NCBI GenBank assembly: GCA_000827265.1
Contig: KN834755.1
Span: 248,001-312,000 of the forward strand
Direction: 5' to 3'
DNA: 64,000 nt
From: Collybiopsis luxurians FD-317 M1
Lineage: Eukaryota > Basidiomycota > Agaricomycetes > Agaricales > Omphalotaceae
Positions within the stretch are counted from its first letter, which is position 1, and each line of letters opens with the position of its first letter. The translations under genes were made by a program, and so were the position numbers. Below, piece after piece: positions 12,770 to 23,799 of the stretch. Below the pieces are notes generated by a model. That model saw nothing but the letters and a program-made list of their open reading frames with translations. It made no database searches and was not told where the DNA came from.

Positions 12770-13450
12770 GGCTTGAGCAGGGTACAGGGTACGAACATGC
12801 TTCTCAGACGTTCGCTGTCCTTGTCAATTCGGGAATAGATTTACCACGAGCTTAACCTGGCATAACTGCCTATTTCCTGCCTTTTTCTTTGTATTGCTTG
12901 GCAACACAGTTAACTAGCGGCTGCATCGCACGTCGCTGAGCTTAACCAGCCACGCAATCACTGAGTGTTGCTGACCGGACTTAGTTCTGAAACATTCGAG
13001 CGCCGTAGTGTAACTATCGACGGCTTTAGTTATTTGATTTATGTGGGCGGCGAAACGAGGCAGATGGTAAGATGGCAAACGTTCTTTCCGCCTCCGCTGG
13101 CGAGGTTTCCTTCATCGCCGCGGTGACTTGAACCTGTTTGGATCCGACGCCTTCCTGGGCCCGTGCCACACGCCAGCTCATAGCGAAAAGAAACAAAGTC
13201 TGGGAAAACATCTCAAAAATGACATGCGAAATGACCGACTGATTATTATTTTCTGTTTATTGAAGATGCGCCCTGGGTGTATTCATTACCTACAGGCTGG
13301 CGCTGCATCGACATGTCCCCTCTAAGGACGTCGGTGAGTCTATTTAATTATTGTATAATTTTTCCTTTCTTAGGGCCCTGCTATAGCGGCTCATATTCGC
13401 GGTCATACACGACGAGCCGACGGATCTATTAGACGGTAAATTCGCCTAGT
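12770..13450. other. No supported gene
   Basis: A 61-aa minus-strand frame at 13026-13211 starts with a hydrophobic, signal-like stretch but shows no family resemblance or paralog in the window. Otherwise nothing is recognised. Confidence 0.35.
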
Positions 13451-13479
13451 TCACCAGAAACTACCGAGAAAATAGGGTA

Positions 13480-14290
13480 TGCCTACAACAAGGTTCAAAA
13501 GTTGGTCCGTTCCTGGCTGGCGAAGCGTCGTTTGTGGGCTGGTGTAGGGCTCAAGCCCTACAGCGCTATGATACGCATTGAGTGCGGGCACCATAGCACC
13601 CGCTCTTTGACCTCCTACATACACACCTTCGTCGATAGGCTGCCATCTCCGACTTGTGTGTGTGTGAGGGTGCCGATTCGATGTCTCACTTTCCACCCTT
13701 ATTTAGGCCAATTACCCGCACGCAAGTATTACAGCAAGGAGTACAGACGTAGATCAAGACCAGGCTTAATAGCTTTAAAGTCGTTCATCCCGTCTAGATG
13801 TGCGAATTTGATCTCATATGCTCTCGGGTACTATTCTAGTTTCTCCTATACACACACAAGCTTGCGTATTGTTCCTCACTGTGGAGGTCTTTTACGATTT
13901 AGCCCGGGAATTTTGAATACTATACACGAACGACGGTCTTCCCAATCACTGAAGACGCTTTTACTGCTTCTTCGAAGATTGTAAAGGGCTTTCATTGTAC
14001 TGGCAATGCTGCAGTGCACAGTCAGGAAGATTGCGATACGCACGAGAAAAATCCCCACGATCAAGCGATAAGCGTTGACGGGCTCATGAATTTCGGCGAT
14101 AGGAGTACCGATATCATTATAGAGCCCCTGACATTCACGAATGAATGGAATACAAACACTTTCTGACAGAAAGTAGCATGAGCTTGAATTACTGAGTTTA
14201 ACCCGAGAACAAACTCAACGAAAAAGTCCGCCTTCCAAGGAAGGACTAGTGAGGAAGCAGTGTCCAATCGCTGTACCCTAGGTCCTAGTC
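13480..14290 (-). pseudogene. Possible second DUF6534-type relic
   Basis: Short pieces resemble the DUF6534 family on the minus strand: DFFVEFVLGLNSVIQ followed by KVFVFHS (about 14120-14250), AYRLIVGIFLVRIAIFL (about 14015-14070), and GTDQLLNLVV (about 13500-13530), which could correspond to STDRLINKLM of the gene at 2150-4190. The pieces are in the order expected for that family, but linking exons were not found and the hydrophobic middle pieces are weak evidence. This could be chance similarity. Confidence 0.3.
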
Positions 14291-14299
14291 ACGATAACA

Positions 14300-15690
14300 A
14301 TGCTAATTGCTTATCAAAGTGATGTGAACCGGATGGTAACCTCCACGTTGATCTGTACGTTTTTAGGTAACCACAGTCTGTGCATTGATAATGGCAGAGA
14401 GACCTCTGCCATGTTTTGGGGTGCTTCCTCAATCACTGAAGTGTCAGGCAGGCGGACGTTAGGGTCGGGCACGGATGGGACTTGTCCAGGTAAAGGTCTC
14501 CAAGCGCAGTATTATTCAGCCCACAAAAACTTAACAAAAGCGAGCATACTGCTCCGACTTGCCCATCGCCTGAACTTTAGGACATATCCGAGGACAGAGT
14601 CCACGTCATCTTGGGATGGCTGCCTGCAATGAATGGCATTTATGATAGTAACTTTTTGATATGTTAGAGACAAAATACTTGTTGAACTAGGGTAATGGGA
14701 TCAATCTTCGCCAAAATTTTCAACGGATGACAAGGCAATGAACCCTTCCCAACAGTCTTCATAGTACAAGGGAAAGAGATGGGAAGTTAAAAGGTATTTT
14801 GGCCTCACATATAGCTTGTCTGGGCATTAGATCGCCTGTAAATACCTGGCCATGCGGTGCAGGATACAGAGACCGATCGCGCTCTGGAAGGTGAAGGCAG
14901 CGATCCACTAACATTTTCGAGTTGATCAACCTACCGAATGTCATCTAACCCGACTTTGAAGGAAAAGATTACTGACGCTAGTCGTTGTATGATGTTCAAG
15001 GGTTGCGATGGACTAAATTAGATTTCGGAGCCTTATTACCATAAATGAAATCTTGGGGCAGACAAGGTGGAGAGATTCGACTCGACCGGTCAAGCTGCGG
15101 GAATCTAGGTGGGTTTGGCCGAAATGAAAGGCTGATCTAGATGAAAAAAGCTCCATCGTCTGTTTTTCTAATTCTGTAGTTGAATATGTGAACTTACGGA
15201 AGGAAGAAAAGAAGAATGTAGATTGCACGAAGGTCGATTGTTCTGGAGGAAGGCACCTTGACATTTTCGGACCGTACGTGGCCACCTTTCTCCGGGTGGT
15301 AATTTAGCGCTGATGGGCATTTTCCTTTCAAACCACTGTCTTCATTAACCGGCAAATTCAATATCAGCTCGAATCGCGCCCCCTGAAATCATATTCTGAC
15401 TCAAGAGAATCTTCAGCCGCCCCCCTTCCCCATGGTATTTCTTCAAATTTGCGCTCCAATTTCCGCTTCGTGCAAAACACGAGGTCGCCGTACCATCTGT
15501 TTAATGATCTATATTGCTGCGCATTCATGATCTATGAAACTTCGGATAGGCTCTCCGTAGAGCCCTCACTTTGGCTCTTCCGCGAGCAATCTGGTCGATT
15601 ACGATTCAGTTACATGCTCTCAGTGTTATTTAAGCCATACTTCTTTCTCCCCTTTACGCTCGAACAGATTCTATTCGGAATTTCCACAGC
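14300..15690. other. No recognised gene
   Basis: Open frames up to 110 aa (14300-14632 on the plus strand) show no motif I know. The right part is probably the promoter of the J-domain gene. Confidence 0.35.
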
Positions 15691-15697
15691 TTTTTAC

Positions 15698-17205
15698 ATG
15701 CCCCTCAAGTCAAAACCGCACAGGGACCACTGGCACCAAGTCTTGGGCGTCAGTAACGATGCCTCTAGAGAAGAGATCAAAGCAGCTTACAAGAAACTAG
15801 TGAATGACTTTTGAGCCTTGGAATCATCCTCCTTCTACTCACAAGCAGAATATCTGTTCTGCAGGCACTTGCATGGCATCCTGATCGTCACACCGATGAC
15901 AAGAATCACGCAACCGCTAAATTCGTCCAGGTTAGTTCGACAAGTTTTATACCTTTGGGCGTTTGATTGACTGATTACCTGATTTAGATCAACAACGCGT
16001 ACCGTATCATCATGCGCGAACATCACTTTGAACGCGCCAATGTGTCACTTCAAGACTTGGATCCATCCAGGCGTTCACTTCAAACCAAGAGGAGCACTGA
16101 GTACAAGATGCCGAGCACTCCTCGTCGTCAATCCTCCGGCACTTTTACGTCGTCATCTCGTCAATCAAGCTTCGAGTCTATGACTTCTGTGCCATCCACT
16201 TCCAGATTTAGCATGCGATATCCCTCTACAAGCTGTGATACTCTACCTTCTGACGCTCAAGGAAACTATCTTCGCGTTCTCCCACCTCAATCTATCACAA
16301 ACGTGTTAGAATCTCACCGCCTTAGAAGAAGTTCTACCGATAGTCCAATCTTCCCAAGTTATCTATCCGATAGTCCCTTGACTACCAAGCCTAGCCTCCC
16401 GCGCAGGTCGACTGATGGTTCGAATTTGTTCGTTTTTCTTTCATTAACTGACGGTTATAAAACGACTGACAACTTTTGCCTGCAGTAGCGAGGCTGATGC
16501 AATGAAGCGAACAGTCTCATTCATTGTCAAGCATACGTCTGGTCATTACGCTTTTCCTCACGAATCCAATGCTCCTGTAGCTTCCATCGGTATGGGTACA
16601 TCCAGAGAGTGGAGGTACTCGTTGACCATGACACTGGAGGAGTTGTGCGAAGGCAGGGTTTTTCCAATTCGCATCAAGCGCCATTTGCTTTCGGGACAAC
16701 GAATGAACGTCGTCCTCGATGTCGATGTTCCGCCTGGTTGCCAACCGGGGACAGAGATCATTTTTCGAGGAGTTGGACACGAACGAATCCCCAACAAGTT
16801 CCAGGATATCGTCTTCGTTGTCCAACAGGCGCATCATGACCGTTTCGTACGCGTGGAAAATGATCTTGTCATGGAAGTCAGGGTCACTTGGACGGAAAGC
16901 CTGAAATATCAGGATGGAAGGGTTTGTTTTGCGGGTTTAGACGGGCAGCTTCTGGCCGTTAGAATTCCACGTCCCTCATCCCCGCTTCGCCACGCTTTCA
17001 TGGGATCGCAAATAGTGCCGGGTGCTGGAATGCCGATATGGGCCGGCGATAAAGTCGTCGGAAAAGGAAATCTTATCGTACAGTAAGTTGAACCCTCGGA
17101 AATAGCCAGATACGCATTGTTGCTGACTGTGTCTCAAGTTGGGAAATCCAGATTCCTCAGCTGTCTCGTTGGGAAAACTTCAGATCTACTTTTAGGATAT
17201 GGTGA
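15698..17205 (+). CDS. J-domain (DnaJ-type) Hsp40 co-chaperone
   Basis: Predicted Hsp70 co-chaperone. From the ATG at 15698 the protein starts MPLKSKPHRDHWHQVLGV and forms a J-domain: AAYKKLALAWHPDRH with the HPD tripeptide is restored by removing a GTGAAT...TGCAG intron, then FVQINNAYRII over a second intron. A Ser-rich linker of about 150 residues follows, in place of the usual Gly/Phe region, then a DnaJ C-terminal substrate-binding domain (LTMTLEELCEGRVFPIRIKR, VPPGCQPGTEIIF, GKGNLIV). Another intron, 17083-17138, gives the C-terminal WEIQIPQL and a stop at 17203-17205; without it the frame would end too early at 17086. No zinc-finger CxxCxGxG repeats are present, so it is class B-like. 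The choice of the GTTCGT donor at 16428 is a judgement. Confidence 0.85.
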
Positions 17206-17209
17206 CATG

Positions 17210-18090
17210 ATATGGACCTAAAATTGCAGCGTTGATCGCGGTTATGCCCACAAAAAGGTTTCGGGTACTTATTTTATGAATATGATAAATCTACAATATC
17301 CATGTAATATTATGTACTTCTGAGAAATTATGAATCGACTATGCATGAAGAGCAAATTAAACGAGATTTCCTTAAATACATCCGGAATGAAGCACACCAA
17401 ATAACAACTTGTTCTCGTTTATTCACGTCATGGCTTCCTGATTGCCTATTGGGTGACACAACCATGGCACGCACAAATTGTAGCTCGTGCTCTTGTGAAG
17501 CTTATTCAACCAGTTGCTCAGGCCGCTTGAGCGGAGTACAGAAAGACCGATGCAGATACTCTGATTCTCGAATATGTGAAACCAAAAGCGTTCTACAGGT
17601 GGTTAAAAAGTTGGAAGGGGTAGTACTCAGCGACTTACCCAAGCACCAAATCCATCGAAAATGTAGCTCTATATCATCGCACCTTCCTCGACTAAGAGTC
17701 TTGGTAATTACGACAGACATAAACTCTTCGAAAAACGGAAAGCAAACGCGTTGCGTGGCGCTGATTAGTGTCATATGAAAAGCACATGAACATTTTTGCC
17801 GCGGCCCGGCACCATAGCCTTCAAGCGTCAATGGCTGTATCGTTCTCATCGTCGTTAGTACCAACTTGGTACAGCTCTAGTACAGCTCTGGTACAGCTCA
17901 AGTGCGCGATCTGTTCATGAACACTAGTGCTCTTTCATTAATCAATTCTTTGTTTTTACCTCCTCCGTGTCTCATTTCCGCTTCCACGATAAACCATACT
18001 GAATCCGACTTTGGTCACTCTGGAACTGTGCGATTGCCCTTATTTATCCCAGATTCTCTGACACAGGTGCCCAAATTCCTTCACAGACCC
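17210..18090. other. Intergenic and promoter region of the PARG array
   Basis: Frames such as 17341-17778 are not recognised. Just before PARG copy A the sequence is pyrimidine-rich, and a CACAG at 18081-18086 matches the intron acceptor that precedes the PARG exon in the two-domain paralogs. This suggests copy A lost upstream exons. Confidence 0.4.
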
Positions 18091-18093
18091 ACA

Positions 18094-19069
18094 ATGCCAT
18101 CATACGAACAGCTTCAGCTTCCGCTTGTACAGGAGAACAAGCGGATTTTTGCCTCAGTCACAGCAGAACATGCGTCGGAAGGAGCTTCGTCTCTGTCCAA
18201 ATTCATTGATGGACAATTGCCACCGTTAGATGCAAGCAAGCGACCATACAATGAACCTAAAAGGATGCCAGTAGAAGTATTCAACGGCGATACGTTTGTC
18301 ATTGCCCGAGAGCTCATGGATGCCGCCGGTGAAGACGCTAAAGGGAAAACTGCGGTGTTAAATTTAGCCAGCGACGAGCATCCTGGTGGGGGGTGGGAAT
18401 CTGGATCTATTGCGCAGGAAGAATGTCTATGTTATTCCTCTACCTTATTCCATACCCTCACGCAGCCTGGCACCATTTCACATTATCCCTGGCCCAATAC
18501 AGGGCCTGGTTGTGTTGCTGGGATATTCTCCGAGGGTGTAGTGGTCTTCCGTGAGCCACTGAACTTCCTCAAAGCTGGAGATATCCTCGATTTATTGAAT
18601 GATTCCGATCCTGCAAGTCAAGAGCACACTCGTGACTCCATCGCTCCTCTACTCCCGCGGGCCTCACGAAAAGTCCTCTCCGTCATCTCCGTTGCTGCTC
18701 CTAGGTACCCCCGTCTCACAGAGGATGGAAGCGACTTTGCCAGTGAGGGAGCGAAAGAGGAGTTGAAGGAGAAGGTAAGGCTGGTGCTAAGGATGGCTGC
18801 ATTGCATGGAAAGACATATCTTGTTTTGGGTGAATCCATCTTTCATACCGCTTGTAGAGTGTTACTGATAGAAACATATAGGTGCTATGGGCTGTGGGGC
18901 ATATTTTTGCCCTCCACCTTCTGTCGCCAGATTAATGAAGTCTGTGCTATTGGAGGAGGAATTTCAAGGATGGTTTGCGCGAGTTATATTTGCAGTACTC
19001 AGTCCCGTTGGTGCAGGTTATAGCAATTTTGAGATATTTAGAAATGTACTAGCCGGAGTGGAGGTATAG
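18094..19069 (+). CDS. PARG-like macrodomain protein, copy A (single domain, catalytic motif intact)
   Basis: Predicted poly(ADP-ribose) glycohydrolase of the microbial type (TIGR02452/DUF2263-like), which would hydrolyse ADP-ribose polymers. Two exons (18094-18829, 18882-19069) give 307 aa. Seen: VEVFNGDTFVIARELM, TAVLNLASDEHPGGGW, then QEE at residues 108-110 after GGG at 98-100, YPWPNTGPGCVAGIFSEGVV, VISVAAPRYPRL, KEELKEKVRLVLRMAALHGK, and after the intron GAMGCGAYFCPPPSVARL. The GGG-x7-QEE pattern is the PARG signature, whose second Glu is catalytic in characterised enzymes. This is the only copy of the five with a complete QEE. Unlike B, C and E it lacks the N-terminal helical domain; an acceptor-like CACAG sits right before its ATG. 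An in-frame upstream ATG at 17917 is possible. Confidence 0.85.
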
Positions 19070-19232
19070 CACACCTCAGTTGAGAGCATTGATTGTCTGT
19101 ACATTATAATACATAAAAAATGACCTACGAAAACGGTATTTGTTAAAGGTGCTGTGGAGCACTGCCACGAGAAGCTTACCGGAATTCATAGTCGCTGATT
19201 GGGGAACGGTTTGTTCAGTGACCAACACAACC

Positions 19233-21165
19233 ATGAGTAGCACCAATGAACGAGACTACTCAGAATCAGATACTAGCAGCCTTTTTACTGGCACTGGCAC
19301 GTACACTTCGTCGTCCACCATCCCCGGACTTGGTGCACTCTCTGGAAAAGTCATCAAGCGAGTCGGGTCTGCAGTAGTGCAAGTGTTGGATGCAATCCTT
19401 ATCAGGCGGCGATTAGCTGAAATTGAAGTTGCCCTCCGACAACAATCAGTCTTAATGGACATCGATAATCGAAGATCACTGTATAGTGATTTGCTCGAGT
19501 TGGCTCTGTGGGTGATCTTTAAGGCTGACGATTATGTGATTGTTCCCTCACTTTCATTTCGTATAATACAGGCCAGTGTACAATACGCGGATTCGAACTC
19601 GAGCGTTTGATCTGATAATGAGAAAAGTTGCAGGAACAGATTTCGAGGATCTAGCCACTGCACTTCTGGATAAGCCGCTGCGGGTCTCGCACGACCTTCT
19701 GCGTGAAGTCCTTCTTCGTTTACAGGAAGGTATACAGCTCCTTGACAACATTCCTGGCGCCCCGCAATGTGAATCGACCGAAGATCCTTTTGGGTACGTC
19801 CAGAATTTCCAGACCTACTTTGTGAACATTTCGCCTTCCAGTCTCGCAAACTCGATGACGATATCAACATTTGTGGGCAGTCCTTTTCTGCGGCTGTTAC
19901 ACTTTGCGGTCTCACAAAGTACAGGACGAGATTTCTCAAGGATGTTATTTCATTCAGATGAGCTTAATTTGTTCAAATTCATTGTTAGAACTGGGTTGAG
20001 AGCTTCAGCATCCCAATCTCTCCTCTGGGCCTCCTTAGCAAAGTTAGGTCCTCTTGAAGATTCCACATGTGTGGCTCAAATTCAACAGAGTTTTGAACCT
20101 CACTTCTTGATAGAAAATCCTCTCCTTACGCAACAGTAGGATCATCCTTCTTTCAACTCAAATTCTCTGCTTAAACCTGCTAGTCCCAGAACCACAATAA
20201 CGACATATGAAGAGCTCCATCTTTCACTTGTACAAGTGAACATGCTCATGTTTCCATCAGTTATAGCAGAACATGCATTCGAAGGAGCCTCGGTTTTATC
20301 CAAATTCTTTGGTAGACAATTGCCTCCATTAAGGCCAAGCAAACGACCATACATTGAACCCAAAAATATGCCTGTAGAAGTATTCAATGGAGACACTTTT
20401 GTTATCACCCGGGGACTCATGGACGCTGTTGGAAATGATGCTAAGGGAAAAACTGCTATATTGAGCCTGGCCAGTGACCGGTATCCTGGTGGAGGATGGG
20501 AAGCTGGATACATTAATGGTCAGGAAACGTATCTGTGCTATTCTTCGACCCTGTTCCACAGTCTCACTCAGCCAAACATCGTTTCATATTATCCCTGGCC
20601 TAACACTGGTCCTGGTTGTGTGGCTGGGATATTCTCCGAGGGCGTAGTTATTTTCCGTGAACCAATGGATGCTAGAAGTGTTCTTGGTTCATCGGATGAT
20701 TCCATTGGCCCTATCAGTGGAGGTTATAATTCCAAATTTGCCTCTCTTCTTCCGTCAACCAAACGAAGAGTTGTCTCTGTCATATCTATTGCTGCTCCTA
20801 GTTATCCTCGTCTCTCACTAGGTGGAAATGATTTTGCTGATGATGTGGTGAAAGAGGAGCTGAAGGAGAAAGTAAGACTTGCACTGAGGATGGCCGCATT
20901 ACATGGAAAAAGGTATCTTGTTTTGGGTAAGTTCATATTGCCACCGTTCAACTTCTACTGATGAAAACATGTAGGCGCCTTGGGCTGCGGAACGTATCTT
21001 TGCCCTCCAATATCTGTTGCTGGATTGATGAAATCAGTACTATTGGAGAAGGAATTTCAAGGATGGTTTGCGCGAATCATATTCGCGGTACTCAGCGCCA
21101 ACGGGACACCGGGGGATAGCAATTTCGAGATATTTACAAATGTACTATCGGGAACGAAGGTGTAG
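19233..21165 (+). CDS. Two-domain protein, copy B: novel N-terminal domain + PARG-like domain
   Basis: Four exons (19233-19507, 19572-20135, 20190-20926, 20975-21165) join in frame to 588 aa. Residues 1 to about 280 form a domain I do not recognise: an acidic Ser/Thr start (SSTNERDYSESDTSSLFTGT), a Gly-rich helix (PGLGALSGKVIKRVG), IRRRLAEIE, then RIRTRAFDLIM, DFEDLATALLDKPL and NLFKFIVRTGLR, mostly alpha-helical. Residues about 280-588 are PARG-like. The signature reads GGGWEAGYINGQET (GGG at 380-382), so the second Glu of QEE is Thr and catalysis is doubtful. The loop FSEGVVIF and the C-terminal GALGCGTYLCPPISVAGLM are conserved. Same order and intron phases as C and E; 163 bp downstream of copy A. 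It could be an ADP-ribose reader or an inactive homologue rather than an enzyme. Confidence 0.85.
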
Positions 21166-21377
21166 CATATGTAGAGTATGTGCATAATGTGTCAATTATT
21201 CCCTGTAGTATCCACCGTGATTCTTCGTGATTCTACGAAACCAATTCATTGGGCCTTGGCTAGATACCGCCGTCATGCCTGCGACATCTCATCTATCATT
21301 TTGTCTTACTAAGCGTGCTACATTGCCACGAAAGCAGATCAAGGTTGCTGTTTGGCTGCACAATTTCAACAACGACC

Positions 21378-23280
21378 ATGAACTCAAACGAGTGGGACTA
21401 CTCAGAGTCAGACACTGATAGTATTTTCACAAGCACCGGCACCTTTTCTTCGTCGTCGACCGTCCCCGGACTAGGTGCTCTCTCCGGAAAAGCCATCAAG
21501 CGGGTCGGGACTGCAGTGGTCCAAATACTGGATGCAATCGTAATTAGACGGCGGCTCGCTGAGATTGAAACAACCTTCCGCCAAAGGTCTGGATCATTAA
21601 ACTCCAATGATCAGGAATTGTTCTATAGCGATCTACTGGAATTATCACTGTATGTGGTTTAAGTGATTGCTGAGTACGTAGCCTTTGATTTTTCTGCTCT
21701 TACTTCGTAGTCCGGCCAATAATATACGCATTCGGACACGGGCGTTCGATCTGATCATGGAAATAATTGCGGGAACCGGTTTCGAGGATCTGGCGACTGC
21801 TCTTGTGTCCAAGCCCTTGTGGGAGTCGCACGACCTTCTAAATGATATCCTTATCCGTTTACGAAAAGGTATACAGCTTCTTGACGTCAACTTTGGCTCA
21901 TTGAACCTCAAGACGGTTGAAGACCCATTTGGGCATCTCCAAAATTTCCGAGCCTACTTTACAAACATTCAACTTTACACCCCTGGAAATTCAATGGCCA
22001 TATCAACTACTGTGGGCATACCTTTTCTGCGTTTCATAAATTCGGCAATTTCGCAGAGCCCATCTCGAGATTTTGCAAGAATGCTATTGCAATCAGACGA
22101 ACTTGGCTTACTCAACTTCATCAACACAACAGGGATGAATTCAGTTTCTCAATCTCTTTTCCTCTCTTTTTTAGAAAGGTTGGGTCCGCTTGACAATTAT
22201 GTGGATCAAATGCGAAAGAGTGTTGAATCTGGCTCCTTCCTTATGCAACAGTATGGCTACTCCTTATATGTCTCATGTTCTCTGCTGAAACATCCCTAGA
22301 ACCACAGGGTCATTGCATGAACAGCTCCGCCTCTCATTTGAAGAGGAGAACATGCGAATTTTCGCATCGATCATAGCAGAACATGCAGACAAGGGTGCTT
22401 CACCTTTGTCTAAATTCATCGATGGACAGTTACCCCCCTTGAATGCAAGCGAGAGACCATACATGGAATGTAAGAAGACGCCAATAGAAGTTTTCAATGG
22501 CGACACTTCTGTTGTTGCCCGACAGCTTATGGACAGCGCAGGCGAAGATGCTAAAGGTAGAACTGCCGTTTTTAGCCTGGCTAGTAACAAGCATCCAGGC
22601 GGGGGATGGCAAACTGGAATTTCCGCTTCTCAGGAAATATCTTTATGCCATTTCTCGACTCTTGTCCACACCCTCACTCAGCCAGACACCATCTCGCATT
22701 ATCCATGGCCTAATACTGGCCCAGGATCTGTGGTCGGGATATTCTCAGAGGGCGTCGTGATTTTTCGCGAGCCATTGAATATGAAAAAGGACAAAGGATT
22801 TCTTGATTTACTGGAAGATTCTAGTCAAGGTTACTATAATTCTAGATTTGCTCCCTTCCTTCCGCTAGCCTCACGAAAGGTCATGTCCGTCATCTCTGTT
22901 GCTTCTCCGAGATATCCTCGTTGTTCACCAGATGGAAGTGATTTTGCTGAACAAGGAGTGAAAGAGGAGCTGAAGGAGAAGGTGAGGCTTGTGCTGAGGA
23001 TAGCAGGGATGCATGGAAAGAGGTACCTTGTTTTAGGTATATCCATTTATCATATCACCGTCCAACTTCTACTGACAAATATATATACATAGGTGCAATG
23101 GGTTGCGGAGGGCATTTTTGCCCTCCCGCCTCCGTCGCCAGATTGATGAAATCGGTGCTAATGGAGAAGGAATTTGAAGGATGGTTTGCAAAAATAGTAT
23201 TTGCTATACTAGACTCAGACCGGAGGGGTCATAGGAATTTTGAGATATTTAAGAATGTGCTAGCTGGAGTGGAGATGTAG
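21378..23280 (+). CDS. Two-domain protein, copy C: novel N-terminal domain + PARG-like domain
   Basis: Four exons (21378-21649, 21711-22250, 22300-23036, 23093-23280) give 578 aa without a stop, with the same intron phases as copy B. The N-terminal domain carries STVPGLGALSGKAIKRVG, RRRLAEIE, RIRTRAFDLIM and FEDLATALVSKPLWESHDLL. The PARG part reads VEVFNGDT-like IEVFNGDTSVVARQLM, then GGGWQTGISASQEI with GGG at 371-373: the catalytic Glu of QEE is Ile here. The remaining blocks (YPWPNTGPGSVVGIFSEGVV, MGCGGHFCPPASVARLM) are kept, so the fold is probably intact while hydrolysis is probably lost. No signal peptide or membrane segment is seen, which suggests an intracellular protein. Function unknown. 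Confidence 0.85.
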
Positions 23281-23526
23281 CTTGCTCATTGATACTGTTA
23301 AGGAGCACCCATGCCGATTAGTTGTCCGGCCGCTCTGCATATCCTTGCTTAATTTATTTCGTCTGCATTATCTTAGTCCAAAGTTTTGCTTCCGTTGACT
23401 CGAGTCGCTTACTTAGCTATATATATGTTGTAGTTAGAATTACTAAATTGAGCTTGCTTTCCTTCCTTCGAGATTCCCACAACAGATACTTCACAAAAAT
23501 GTATAATTATTGTAATTTTCAATAAT

Positions 23527-23799
23527 AATGACATTTGAAAAAAAAGTTCAAAATAGGGCATGATATGCATGAGTCATCAGTCACTTTGCCTTTCTATTGT
23601 GCCACCACCAGTGTCTTCATTCCACTGACTTTTCAATGCGGCTCACCTAGGTTCAACCCTGATGAAGATTCAATTTGTATCATCAGTGAGCCATTTGCAG
23701 CCCATGAAACTAAAGGACAAGTTGCAGCTGCATGACTCGTGCATATGATATATGCATATCACGCCATATATACTTTAAACTTCTTTTTTGAATGTCATT
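23527..23799. mobile_element. Short MITE-like element with long terminal inverted repeats
   Basis: The left end AATGACATTTGAAAAAAAAG and the reverse complement of the right end AATGACATTCAAAAAAGAAG are near-identical and extend imperfectly for some 40 bp, including TGATATGCAT on both arms. No coding frame of note lies between them. The target-site duplication is not clear. It sits between copies C and D of the PARG array. Confidence 0.5.

Noticed and set aside
13026..13211. 61-aa minus-strand frame with a signal-like N-terminus
   Set aside because: No homolog in the window, no family motif and a CpG-rich shuffled tail. A hydrophobic start alone is not enough.
17341..17778. 145-aa plus-strand frame before the PARG array
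   Set aside because: Cys/Ser-rich but unlike any family I know. It shows no similarity to the N-terminal domain of copies B-E and no paralog in the window.
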